In this document: one piece after another, positions 1 to 6,394 of the stretch
Layout: every line of letters begins with the position of its first letter
Numbering within the stretch: position 1 is the first letter of the stretch
Assembly: GCA_023253245.1 (NCBI GenBank)
Contig: JALRHB010000021.1
Location: 1-14,277 of the forward strand
From: Polynucleobacter sp.
GTDB taxonomy: Bacteria > Pseudomonadota > Gammaproteobacteria > Burkholderiales > Burkholderiaceae
Reading direction: 5' to 3'
DNA: 14,277 bases
Notes under the pieces: model-generated
Told to the model about the DNA's origin: nothing
Seen by the model: only the letters and a program-made list of their open reading frames with translations
Databases searched by the model: none
Position numbers and translations under genes: made by a program

Positions 1-309
1 CAGGCACAGGAAAAAATACCAGTCCTAAGCACACAAGAGCTATCAAAAGTTTGTAAGTTGCCTGCTAGCCCAGAATCTCGCAGCTTCTGCATTGGCTATA
101 CCACCGCTATCTACGACACCTACTTGGCCACTCGTCATCCAAAACGTGCCAAACCATACATATGCGTGAAGCAACCAGCCCCAGCTCGCGATGAGGTTAT
201 TGGTGAGTTTGTAAAATTTGCTGACGCCAATCAACAGACCGCAGACAAACCAGCGGCTGGTGTTTTCCTTGGATTTTTGGCTGCACGTTTTCCTTGCGCC
301 AAAAAATAA
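1..309 (+). CDS. Rap1a/Tai-like small secreted protein (3' part; 5' end outside window)
   Basis: The reading frame is open from base 1 and ends at TAA 307-309, giving the last 102 residues of a protein whose start and probable signal peptide lie upstream of the window. The visible part has four cysteines (residues 18, 30, 55 and 99 of the fragment). The spacing and the signatures FCIGY near the front and AARFPC at the end resemble the Rap1a/Tai4 immunity-protein fold. That fold is a small periplasmic all-helical domain with two disulfides, first known as type VI secretion immunity proteins. Many Burkholderiales carry orphan copies of unknown role. No effector or type VI gene is visible here, so immunity is not established. 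The next gene, a lipoprotein, starts 45 nt downstream and may be co-transcribed. Family assignment is by motif recognition only; an internal TTG at 58 is not a plausible true start because conserved sequence precedes it. Confidence 0.6.
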   Translation, partial: QAQEKIPVLSTQELSKVCKLPASPESRSFCIGYTTAIYDTYLATRHPKRAKPYICVKQPAPARDEVIGEFVKFADANQQTADKPAAGVFLGFLAARFPCAKK

Positions 310-340
310 TTCAGAACATTTAGGAACTTCAAGCTTTATA

Positions 341-345
341 AAGGA
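341..345 (+). promoter_or_regulatory. Ribosome binding site for the glycine-zipper lipoprotein gene
   Basis: An AAGGA sequence lies 9 nt before the ATG at 355, a good Shine-Dalgarno match and spacing. It supports the start that gives the complete lipoprotein signal peptide. Confidence 0.7.
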
Positions 346-354
346 TCAATTCAT

Positions 355-642
355 ATGAAAAAAGTTATCGCAATTACTGCAGCATCTTTAGCAATTGTTG
401 GCTGCTCTAATATGAGCAATACTGAACAGCGCACTCTTTCAGGCGCCTCTATTGGTGCTGCTGCTGGCGCTGTTGGTGCTGCTATTTTCCATGGCAATCC
501 AATTTGGGGTGCAGTTGGCGGTGCAGCTGTTGGCGCAGCCTCTGGATATGTATATGATGCGTACAAAAAAGAGCAGGCCTCTGAGTACAACTCTGGGTAT
601 AACGCTGGCAAAAATAATCAGCCAGCCAAAGCGCCAAACTAA
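355..642 (+). CDS. Small glycine-zipper outer-membrane lipoprotein
   Basis: A 95-residue protein of unknown specific function. It begins with a lipoprotein signal peptide: basic residues KK at 2-3, a hydrophobic stretch, and a lipobox ending in G16-C17, so Cys17 would be lipidated. The residue after it is Ser, not Asp, which predicts sorting to the outer membrane. Residues 30-64 form two runs of GxxxG repeats (Gly 30, 34, 38 and Gly 52, 56, 60, 64), the hallmark of glycine-zipper membrane hairpins, separated by a short HGNP turn. The tail (70-95) is polar and Lys/Asn/Tyr-rich. Proteins of this type (OsmB/SlyB/YmgG-like) are often envelope-stress or structural lipoproteins, but no exact role can be given. 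A good ribosome site (AAGGA at 341-345) fixes the start. Transcription ends at the hairpin at 692-726. Confidence 0.85.
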   Translation: MKKVIAITAASLAIVGCSNMSNTEQRTLSGASIGAAAGAVGAAIFHGNPIWGAVGGAAVGAASGYVYDAYKKEQASEYNSGYNAGKNNQPAKAPN

Positions 643-691
643 TCTACATTTTTCTTAAGCGCCAATATAGTAGATTAAAGGCGCTCAATAA

Positions 692-726
692 AAAAACCCG
701 GCTTGTTATTCGCAAGTCGGGTTTTT
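692..726. terminator. Bidirectional rho-independent terminator between the lipoprotein gene and htpG
   Basis: The arms 692-705 and 713-726 pair over 14 positions (13 Watson-Crick and one G-U at 701/717) around a 7-nt loop, TTATTCG. The stem has an A-tract on the left and a T-tract on the right, so it forms a terminator when transcribed from either side. It lies between the convergent lipoprotein gene (stop at 642) and htpG (stop at 749) and can serve both. Confidence 0.9.
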
Positions 727-748
727 GTTTCTTACGTCAGTTGCAGGA

Positions 749-2650
749 CTAACTTAAAAGCAATTGATTTATCCGTTTGACATAGGCAGCAGGGTCATTT
801 AACTGACCACCTTCTGCCAAGAGTGCTTGATCAAAAAGCACCTCAGTCCACTCATCAAACTGTTTATCATCTGACTTGAGCTTGAGTAGTAGTGGGTGCT
901 CTGGATTAATTTCCAAAATCGGTTTCATATCAGGCGCTTGTTGACCTGCGGCTTTAAGCATGCGCAATAAATTTCCCGAAAGCTCGTTCTCATCCGAAAT
1001 TAAGCAAGCAGGAGAGTCTGTTAGGCGGAAGGTAACGCGTACATCCTTAGCTTTGTCCTTAAGCACTTCTTTCATGCGATCGAGCAAATCTTTAAAGCCT
1101 TTTTCAGTCGCTTCATGCTCTTTCTTTTCCTTTTCGTCTGTCAAGTTACCCAAATCAAGACCGCCTTTGGCGACTGATGTCATTTGCTTACCGTCAAAAT
1201 CTGTAAAGAAAGAAAGCATCCATTCATCTACGCGGTCCGAAAGAAGTAAAACCTCAACACCCTTCTTACGGAAGATTTCCAAATGGGGACTATTCTTTGC
1301 AGCATTAAATGAATCGCCAGTCACATAATAAATTTTGTCCTGACCTTCTTTCATTCTAGAGATGTAGTCAGCTAAAGAAACCGTCTGCTCAGCAGAGTCA
1401 GAGTGCGTACTTGCAAAACGCAATAGCTTCAAAATGCGTTCTTGATTTGCGTGATCTTCGCCCACACCCTCTTTCAGAACCTGACCAAACTGAGCCCAGA
1501 ATGCACGGTACTTTTCTTTCTTTGCTTCATCATCGCTATTGGCTAATTCCTCTAACATGCTTAGTACACGTTTGGTGGAACTTTCCCGGATGACCTTAAC
1601 ATCACGCGACTCTTGCAAAATCTCACGAGACACATTCAAGGGCAAATCGGTTGAATCAATAACGCCAGTCACAAAACGAAGATACATAGGCATTAGTTGC
1701 TCTGCATCATCCATAATGAAGACGCGCTTGACATACAACTTGATGCCTCCGCGCTTATTGCGATCCCATAAATCAAATGGTGCACGCGCAGGGATAAATA
1801 ACAGCTGTGTAAATTCGCTGCGGCCCTCGACTCGATTTAATGAATAACAGAGTGGATTTTCATAATCATGAGATAAATGCTTATAAAACTCGTTGTATTG
1901 TTCCTCGGTAATCTCTGATTTAGAACGCGCCCACAATGCACTTGACTGATTAATACTCTCTAACTCATCCTTGATAACAGATTCTTTTTTGTCAGCATCC
2001 CACTCCTCTTTGTTCATCTGAATAGGAAGGGAGATGTGATCGGAATATTTGCGAATAATAGATTTGAGCTTGTGAGATGAAAGGAAGTCATCCTCACCTT
2101 CCCGCAAATGCATGGTGATGGAGGTACCCCGCTGTGGTCGATCAATATTCTCTACAGTGAATTCACCAGAACCATCGGACTCCCAACGAACGCCATCTTT
2201 AGCAGGCAAACCTGCGCGGCGAGTTTCAACAGTGATGCGATCGGCAACAATAAATGCCGAATAAAAACCAACTCCGAATTGACCAATCAAAGCGGCATCT
2301 TTTTGCTGGTCACCTGACAGTTTCGAGAAAAACTCCTTAGTTCCAGAGCGCGCAATGGTTCCCAAATTGGCAATTACCTCGTCGCGACTCATGCCAATTC
2401 CATTATCAGAAATGGTGACCGTTCTAGCGGCCTTATCAAAACTGACTTTAATCTTTAAATCCGGATCATCGCCATACCAATCAGGGTGCTCTATGCCTTC
2501 AAAACGCAACTTATCCGATGCATCAGACGCGTTTGAAATTAACTCACGAAGAAAAATTTCCTTGTTTGAATACAAGGAATGAATCATCAACTGCAGTAAT
2601 TGCTTTACTTCGGCCTGAAAGCCTAAAGTCTCTTTGCTAGCAACAGTCAT
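749..2650 (-). CDS. htpG: Hsp90-family molecular chaperone HtpG
   Basis: A 633-residue ATP-dependent cytosolic chaperone, full length for bacterial Hsp90 (about 620-640). The N-terminal GHKL ATPase domain is intact: the helix with E36 and N40 in ELISNASDASDKLR, the ATP-binding DNGIGM at 82-87, and the glycine-rich lid sequence IGQFGVGF at 122-129. The middle domain and C-terminal dimerisation domain follow without interruption. There is no MEEVD tail, as expected for a bacterial protein. The ATG at 2650 is preceded by AAGGAG (plus-strand 2659-2664) at 8 nt. A near-consensus heat-shock promoter lies just upstream (2694-2721), so the gene can be transcribed independently of the rhodanese gene behind it. 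The 3' end is bounded by the terminator at 692-726. Identity is certain from the motifs. Confidence 0.98.
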   Translation of the reverse strand: MTVASKETLGFQAEVKQLLQLMIHSLYSNKEIFLRELISNASDASDKLRFEGIEHPDWYGDDPDLKIKVSFDKAARTVTISDNGIGMSRDEVIANLGTIARSGTKEFFSKLSGDQQKDAALIGQFGVGFYSAFIVADRITVETRRAGLPAKDGVRWESDGSGEFTVENIDRPQRGTSITMHLREGEDDFLSSHKLKSIIRKYSDHISLPIQMNKEEWDADKKESVIKDELESINQSSALWARSKSEITEEQYNEFYKHLSHDYENPLCYSLNRVEGRSEFTQLLFIPARAPFDLWDRNKRGGIKLYVKRVFIMDDAEQLMPMYLRFVTGVIDSTDLPLNVSREILQESRDVKVIRESSTKRVLSMLEELANSDDEAKKEKYRAFWAQFGQVLKEGVGEDHANQERILKLLRFASTHSDSAEQTVSLADYISRMKEGQDKIYYVTGDSFNAAKNSPHLEIFRKKGVEVLLLSDRVDEWMLSFFTDFDGKQMTSVAKGGLDLGNLTDEKEKKEHEATEKGFKDLLDRMKEVLKDKAKDVRVTFRLTDSPACLISDENELSGNLLRMLKAAGQQAPDMKPILEINPEHPLLLKLKSDDKQFDEWTEVLFDQALLAEGGQLNDPAAYVKRINQLLLS

Positions 2651-2658
2651 GTAGCTAT

Positions 2659-2664
2659 CTCCTT
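2659..2664 (-). promoter_or_regulatory. Ribosome binding site of htpG
   Basis: On the minus strand AAGGAG stands 8 nt before the htpG ATG. It is the strongest Shine-Dalgarno match noted in the window, which fits a chaperone that must be made quickly after stress. Confidence 0.8.
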
Positions 2665-2680
2665 AATGAATGCCAATCAA

Positions 2681-2712
2681 CTAGATTGACCCTAGATGGG
2701 GTCAAAATCTAG
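2681..2712. repeat. Imperfect dyad / triple CTAGAT repeat over the htpG promoter
   Basis: CTAGAT occurs at 2681-2686 and again at 2692-2697, start to start 11 bp (about one helical turn). Its inverse ATCTAG lies at 2707-2712. More broadly, the arm 2681-2692 is complementary to 2698-2712 apart from a 2-nt bulge. The element covers the spacer, the -10 box and the expected transcription start of htpG. It could be a protein-binding operator or a chance consequence of the promoter sequence; no regulator can be named. Confidence 0.5.
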
Positions 2713-2721
2713 TATTTCAAG
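2694..2721 (-). promoter_or_regulatory. Heat-shock (sigma-32/RpoH) promoter of htpG
   Basis: Reading the minus strand, CTTGAAA (2721-2715) is followed after 13 nt by CCCCATCT (2701-2694). These match the -35 (CTTGAAA) and -10 (CCCCATnT) elements known for sigma-32 promoters, with a spacer in the accepted range. Transcription would start near 2687, giving a leader of about 35-40 nt to the htpG ATG at 2650. The -35 element begins about 19 nt after the rhodanese stop codon, so the promoter fills the gap between the two genes. Heat-shock control of htpG is well established in proteobacteria; the site itself is seen directly. Confidence 0.88.
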
Positions 2722-2739
2722 GCTCAAAATTGAAGAAGG

Positions 2740-3150
2740 CTAGGTGGAATGGGGTTTTGAGTGCTTTTCTGCCACGGTAAGCCCTGCCTTTTTCCAAGCA
2801 CTAAAACCACCTTCCAAATGGCAAACATTGGGAACACCCATCTTCTGCAGGGTTTCTGTTGCCAAAGAAGATCTCCATGCTGATGCACAGTACAAGACCA
2901 AGCGCTTACCTTCCCCAAAGATGGGCTTGAAATAAGGGCTTTTGGGGTCAACCCAAAACTCCAACATGCCTCTTGGGGCATGAAAGGCCCCAGGAATCAT
3001 GCCTTCCCGCTCTAACTCTCGCACATCTCTAATATCGACAAAAACAGTATTTTCATCATCAAGCAAGGTTTTAGCCTGGTCTAAAGCTACCGTCTCGATC
3101 TGGGCCATTGCATTAGCGATAAGGTCTTCGTAACCCAGAATTAAACCCAT
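2740..3150 (-). CDS. Rhodanese-domain sulfurtransferase (single domain)
   Basis: A 136-residue cytosolic protein made of one rhodanese domain after a short helical lead. The domain shows DIRD at 39-42, the substrate-side segment GMIPGAFHAPRG at 50-61, the active-site loop CASAWRS with catalytic Cys88, and the closing HLEGGFSAWKKAG at 111-123. A persulfide on Cys88 would carry sulfur to acceptors such as cyanide, thiols or sulfur-relay partners; the physiological acceptor cannot be told from sequence. The ATG at 3150 has a G-rich ribosome site (GGGGG at plus-strand 3156-3160) about 5 nt upstream. It is divergent from the antiporter gene (78-nt gap) and co-directional with htpG, 89 nt away, but htpG has its own promoter. 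No terminator is evident after it, so read-through into htpG is possible. Confidence 0.9.
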   Translation of the reverse strand: MGLILGYEDLIANAMAQIETVALDQAKTLLDDENTVFVDIRDVRELEREGMIPGAFHAPRGMLEFWVDPKSPYFKPIFGEGKRLVLYCASAWRSSLATETLQKMGVPNVCHLEGGFSAWKKAGLTVAEKHSKPHST

Positions 3151-3194
3151 ATTTGCCCCCTAAAAATCAGTATTGCTATATAGTAAAAATCAGA

Positions 3195-3222
3195 TTACCC
3201 AATAACTACAGTCTGATAATAT
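3195..3222 (+). promoter_or_regulatory. Candidate promoter of the antiporter gene
   Basis: An A/T-rich GATAATAT block (3215-3222) offers a good -10 element (GATAAT or TAATAT). A weak -35 (TTACCC, 3195-3200) lies 16 nt before the TAATAT reading. Start of transcription would fall within a few bases of the ATG at 3229, making the mRNA leaderless or nearly so. The -10 is clear; the -35 is poor. Confidence 0.4.
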
Positions 3223-3228
3223 CTTCCC

Positions 3229-4491
3229 ATGAACTTTACGCCTACAGAACTCGGTGCCAGTATTATTTTCGCAATTGCAGTACTGCACACCTTCACTACT
3301 TCCTATTTTGAAACCCTAGCTAAAAAATCTCGCCTCCATGCAGGCTTATGGCATTTGCTCGGTGAAGTCGAGATTGTTTTTGGTTTTTGGGCGGCCATCC
3401 TCCTTATTTATATTGGACTGACCACTGGCTTAGATAGCGCTAGAGAATACGCGAGCAAGCGCAATTTCACTGAACCCCTGTTTGTTTTTGCCATCATGGT
3501 AGCAGCAGCTAGCAAACCGGTTCTTAGTTTTGCTACTCATCTTCTATATAGCTTAGGTAGGTTTTTACATAGCGCTTTACGTACACGTGAAGCACCAATG
3601 CTGTATTTCCTCACCTTATTTCTTACACCATTACTCGGCTCATTTATTACCGAACCAGCAGCAATGACGCTGGCAGCGTTCCTGTTGCGTGATTTAGTTT
3701 ACAAAAATAAGTGCTCGACCCCGATGTTATACGGCACTCTTGGGGCATTATTTGTAAACGTCTCGATTGGGGGAACGCTGACCAATTTTGCAGCGCCACC
3801 AGTGTTGATGGTTGCTTCTACTTGGGGCTGGTCAACTGCGTTTATGTTTACGCATTTTGGTTACGAGGCCACAATTGCAATCTTTATCAACGCACTGACA
3901 GTAACCCTGCTTTTCCGCAATCAACTTGTTGAGCCAGAAGAAAAGAAGGTTCCTGAAAAGATTCCATTTACGGTAACCTCAGTTCATTTACTATTTTTGG
4001 CGGGCATTGTTTACTTTGCCCATGACCCCGTTATTTTCATGTGGCTATTACTATTCTTTATTGGCTACACCACTGCTTATCCAAAACATCAAAGCCCATT
4101 AATTTTGCGCGAAGCCTTGTTGGTTGGATTCTTCCTTGGTGGGCTGGTCGTATTGGGCGCCTTACAAGGCTGGTGGTTGCAACCACTTTTGGAAAAAATG
4201 AGCCCAACAGCAGTCTTCTATGGAGCAACAGCGCTTACTGCTATTACAGATAACGCAGCACTAACCTACCTAGGCTCCCTAGTGACTGGCACCTCTGATG
4301 AATTCAAGTTGGCATTAGTCGGCGGTGCAGTAGCTGGTGGCGGTTTAACCGTTATCGCCAATGCACCCAATCCAGCAGGTTTGGCCATCTTACGTAGCCA
4401 CTTCCCCAATGGTGCGGTGTCAGCCTTATATCTATTCCTAGGTGCATTACCTCCAACAATTGTTGCTATCTTGGCTCTGCGCTTGCTGTAA
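3229..4491 (+). CDS. Putative Na+/H+ antiporter (PF07399-like), inner membrane
   Basis: A 420-residue, strongly hydrophobic protein with roughly ten or more membrane segments. It resembles the 'putative Na+/H+ antiporter' family of proteobacteria (Pfam PF07399), related to the ion-transporter superfamily that includes NhaD and CitT. Two similar halves are visible. TEPAAMT (141-147) with GGTLTNFAAPP (181-191) is mirrored by TDNAALT (340-346) with GGGLTVIANAPNPAG (370-384). These paired T-acidic/polar and N-x-P motifs are the kind that form ion-binding re-entrant loops. A polar loop at 233-246 separates the halves. The likely role is sodium or cation efflux driven by proton entry, but substrate and direction are untested. 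There is no Shine-Dalgarno before the ATG, and a -10-like box ends about 8 nt upstream. miaB follows after 55 nt that hold only a T-rich tract and no clear hairpin. Confidence 0.82.
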   Translation: MNFTPTELGASIIFAIAVLHTFTTSYFETLAKKSRLHAGLWHLLGEVEIVFGFWAAILLIYIGLTTGLDSAREYASKRNFTEPLFVFAIMVAAASKPVLSFATHLLYSLGRFLHSALRTREAPMLYFLTLFLTPLLGSFITEPAAMTLAAFLLRDLVYKNKCSTPMLYGTLGALFVNVSIGGTLTNFAAPPVLMVASTWGWSTAFMFTHFGYEATIAIFINALTVTLLFRNQLVEPEEKKVPEKIPFTVTSVHLLFLAGIVYFAHDPVIFMWLLLFFIGYTTAYPKHQSPLILREALLVGFFLGGLVVLGALQGWWLQPLLEKMSPTAVFYGATALTAITDNAALTYLGSLVTGTSDEFKLALVGGAVAGGGLTVIANAPNPAGLAILRSHFPNGAVSALYLFLGALPPTIVAILALRLL

Positions 4492-4546
4492 TTTGTTTTT
4501 TGTAAAATTTGAGCTTGGCCCCCAGTTATAAACCTGAGAACGGCAT

Positions 4547-5890
4547 ATGAAAAAGCTCTACATCAAAACCTTCGGCTGTCAAATGAACGAGTATGACTCG
4601 GGCAAGATGGCCGACCTTCTACATGCCAATGAAGGCATGACCATTACCACCACACCAGAAGATGCTGACGTGGTTCTCTTGAACACATGTTCCATCCGAG
4701 AAAAGGCTGAAGATAAAGTCTTCTCCGATCTAGGTCGCTTACGTGAACTCAAAAAAAGTAAACCTGATTTATTAATTGGCGTTGGCGGCTGCGTTGCGAG
4801 TCAAGAAGGTCAACAAATCATCAGCAGAGCTCCATATGTCGATCTTGTCTTTGGTCCTCAAACACTACATCGTCTGAGTGACTTGATTACACAACGTCGT
4901 CTTACTGGCAAATCGCAAGTTGACATCTCCTTTCCAGAAATTGAGAAATTTGACCATCTGCCATCATCACGTCAAACCCGTGGATCAGCTTATGTGTCAA
5001 TCATGGAAGGCTGTTCAAAATATTGCAGCTATTGCGTGGTTCCCTATACCCGAGGTGAAGAGGTATCACGCCCTTTTGACGATGTTCTCACTGAAGTTGC
5101 TGGACTTGCCGCCAATGGCGTAAAAGAAATTGTTTTGCTTGGACAAAATGTCAATGCATACCTTGGCAAGATGGGCAATACTGAGGAAGTTGCTGATTTT
5201 GCTTTGCTCATCGAATATATTGCTGAAATTCCTGGTGTGGAACGAATTCGTTTTACCACCAGCCACCCCAAGGAATTTACCCAGCGCTTAATCGATGTGT
5301 ATGCCAAAGTTCCTAAATTAGTTAGCCATTTACATCTTCCGGTACAGCATGCATCCGACTCAGTGCTATCAGCCATGAAGCGTGGATATACAGCGTTGGA
5401 ATATAAAAGCATTATTCGCAAGATGCGTGCTGTGCGCTCTGATCTCACCCTTTCTAGCGACTTCATCGTAGGATTTCCCGGGGAAACTGAAAAAGACTTT
5501 GCCAAACTTCTCAAAATGGTTGAAGAGCTGAACTTTGATAACAGCTTTTGCTTTATTTTCAGCCCACGCCCCGGCACGCCTGCCGCCAATCTTCAGGATG
5601 ACACTCCTTACGAGGTCAAATTACAACGTTTACAAACTTTGCTAGCTTTAATTGAATCTCAAGGAGATGCCATTAGCCAAAAAATGTTGGGCAACACCGA
5701 ACAAGTGCTGGTTGAAGGTTTGGCAAAAGACGGGGTGAACTTACAAGGCCGTTCAGCAAATAATCGCGTTATCCATTTTGCAAAACCAGATCGTTCTGAG
5801 GATGCCTTGATTGGCGAAATGGTTGATATTCGGATTACTGAAGTCTTGAACTACACCCTAAGAGGTGAAATGATTCACGCCCATGCCTAA
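4547..5890 (+). CDS. miaB: tRNA-2-methylthio-N6-dimethylallyladenosine synthase MiaB
   Basis: A 447-residue radical-SAM methylthiotransferase that converts i6A37 to ms2i6A37 in tRNAs reading UNN codons. The N-terminal UPF0004 domain keeps the three cysteines of the auxiliary 4Fe-4S cluster: C11 (TFGCQMNEYDS), C48 (LLNTCSIREKAE) and C82 (GGCVASQEG). The radical-SAM domain has the CxxxCxxC motif at C156, C160 and C163 (CSKYCSYCVVPYTRG). The C-terminal region from about 380 is the TRAM RNA-binding domain. Length is normal for the family. The ATG at 4547 has only a weak ribosome site (GAGA about 11 nt upstream). A TATAAA box at 4527-4532 may be a -10 element, but no good -35 was found. The 3' end overlaps ybeY by 8 nt, so the two are very likely translationally linked. 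Confidence 0.97.
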   Translation: MKKLYIKTFGCQMNEYDSGKMADLLHANEGMTITTTPEDADVVLLNTCSIREKAEDKVFSDLGRLRELKKSKPDLLIGVGGCVASQEGQQIISRAPYVDLVFGPQTLHRLSDLITQRRLTGKSQVDISFPEIEKFDHLPSSRQTRGSAYVSIMEGCSKYCSYCVVPYTRGEEVSRPFDDVLTEVAGLAANGVKEIVLLGQNVNAYLGKMGNTEEVADFALLIEYIAEIPGVERIRFTTSHPKEFTQRLIDVYAKVPKLVSHLHLPVQHASDSVLSAMKRGYTALEYKSIIRKMRAVRSDLTLSSDFIVGFPGETEKDFAKLLKMVEELNFDNSFCFIFSPRPGTPAANLQDDTPYEVKLQRLQTLLALIESQGDAISQKMLGNTEQVLVEGLAKDGVNLQGRSANNRVIHFAKPDRSEDALIGEMVDIRITEVLNYTLRGEMIHAHA

Positions 5891-6338
5891 ACTCACTATT
5901 GACATTCAATTTGCAAGCCCCGCCCTTGAAAAGGCAGCAGCAACAATAGCTACAGTAGCATTGCTTAAAAAATGGGTGAAAAGTGCTATTGACTGTGGTG
6001 GACTAATTACCTTGCGCTTTGTGAATCTCAATGAAGGCAAACAACTCAATAGCCACTTTCGAAATAAAGATAAAGCAACAAATGTGCTAACTTTTCCATA
6101 TGAACAAACCAAAAATAATGTAGTGGCAGACATTATTTTTTGTCTTCCCATCATTAAAAAAGAAGCTAAAGAGCAAAATAAAGACCTTAAAGCGCATCTA
6201 GCTCATCTCATCATTCATGGTTGTTTGCATGCTCAGGGACTAGATCACGAGCATGAAAAAGAAGCCAAAAAAATGGAAGCTCGTGAAGTGGCGCTTCTCA
6301 AATCTCTAGGATTTTCAGACCCTTACGCTAGTATCTGA
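5883..6338 (+). CDS. ybeY: Endoribonuclease YbeY (16S rRNA maturation)
   Basis: A 151-residue zinc metalloprotein of the UPF0054 family, needed for 16S rRNA 3'-end maturation and ribosome quality control. The metal motif HxxxHxxxxxH is complete: H112, H116 and H122 within IHGCLHAQGLDHEHE. The upstream substrate-groove sequence FRNKDKATNVLTFPYE (59-74) is also typical. The protein is lysine-rich and its DNA is somewhat more A/T-rich than its neighbours. The ATG at 5883 lies inside the last codons of miaB (8-nt overlap), in a different frame, with no gap for another gene. In Burkholderia and Ralstonia, phoH normally sits between miaB and ybeY; it is absent here. corC follows after 56 nt. Confidence 0.95.
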   Translation: MPKLTIDIQFASPALEKAAATIATVALLKKWVKSAIDCGGLITLRFVNLNEGKQLNSHFRNKDKATNVLTFPYEQTKNNVVADIIFCLPIIKKEAKEQNKDLKAHLAHLIIHGCLHAQGLDHEHEKEAKKMEAREVALLKSLGFSDPYASI

Positions 6339-6394
6339 AGCACTATTACATTGAGTTTCACGGAATTGACCTATTTCTACGATATTCTTACTAC

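Noticed and set aside
421..560. Gly/Ala-rich repetitive DNA in the lipoprotein gene, considered as a tandem repeat
   Set aside because: The periodicity comes from GxxxG protein motifs with varied codons; there is no exact DNA repeat unit.
351..611. Minus-strand frame opposite the lipoprotein gene, rich in Ala and Pro
   Set aside because: It mirrors the Gly/Ala codons of the glycine-zipper gene; the plus-strand gene has a lipobox and a good ribosome site.
960..1328. 122-codon plus-strand open frame inside htpG
   Set aside because: Antisense to conserved htpG coding sequence, serine-rich shadow, no ribosome site or family resemblance.
4492..4546. T-rich stretch after the antiporter gene, considered as a terminator
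   Set aside because: No stable hairpin could be found directly before the T-tract, so termination is not supported.
5044..5589. 181-codon open frame on the minus strand inside miaB
   Set aside because: It lies wholly antisense to a clearly conserved miaB; its protein has no recognisable motif and is rich in Ser/Arg in the way antisense shadows are.
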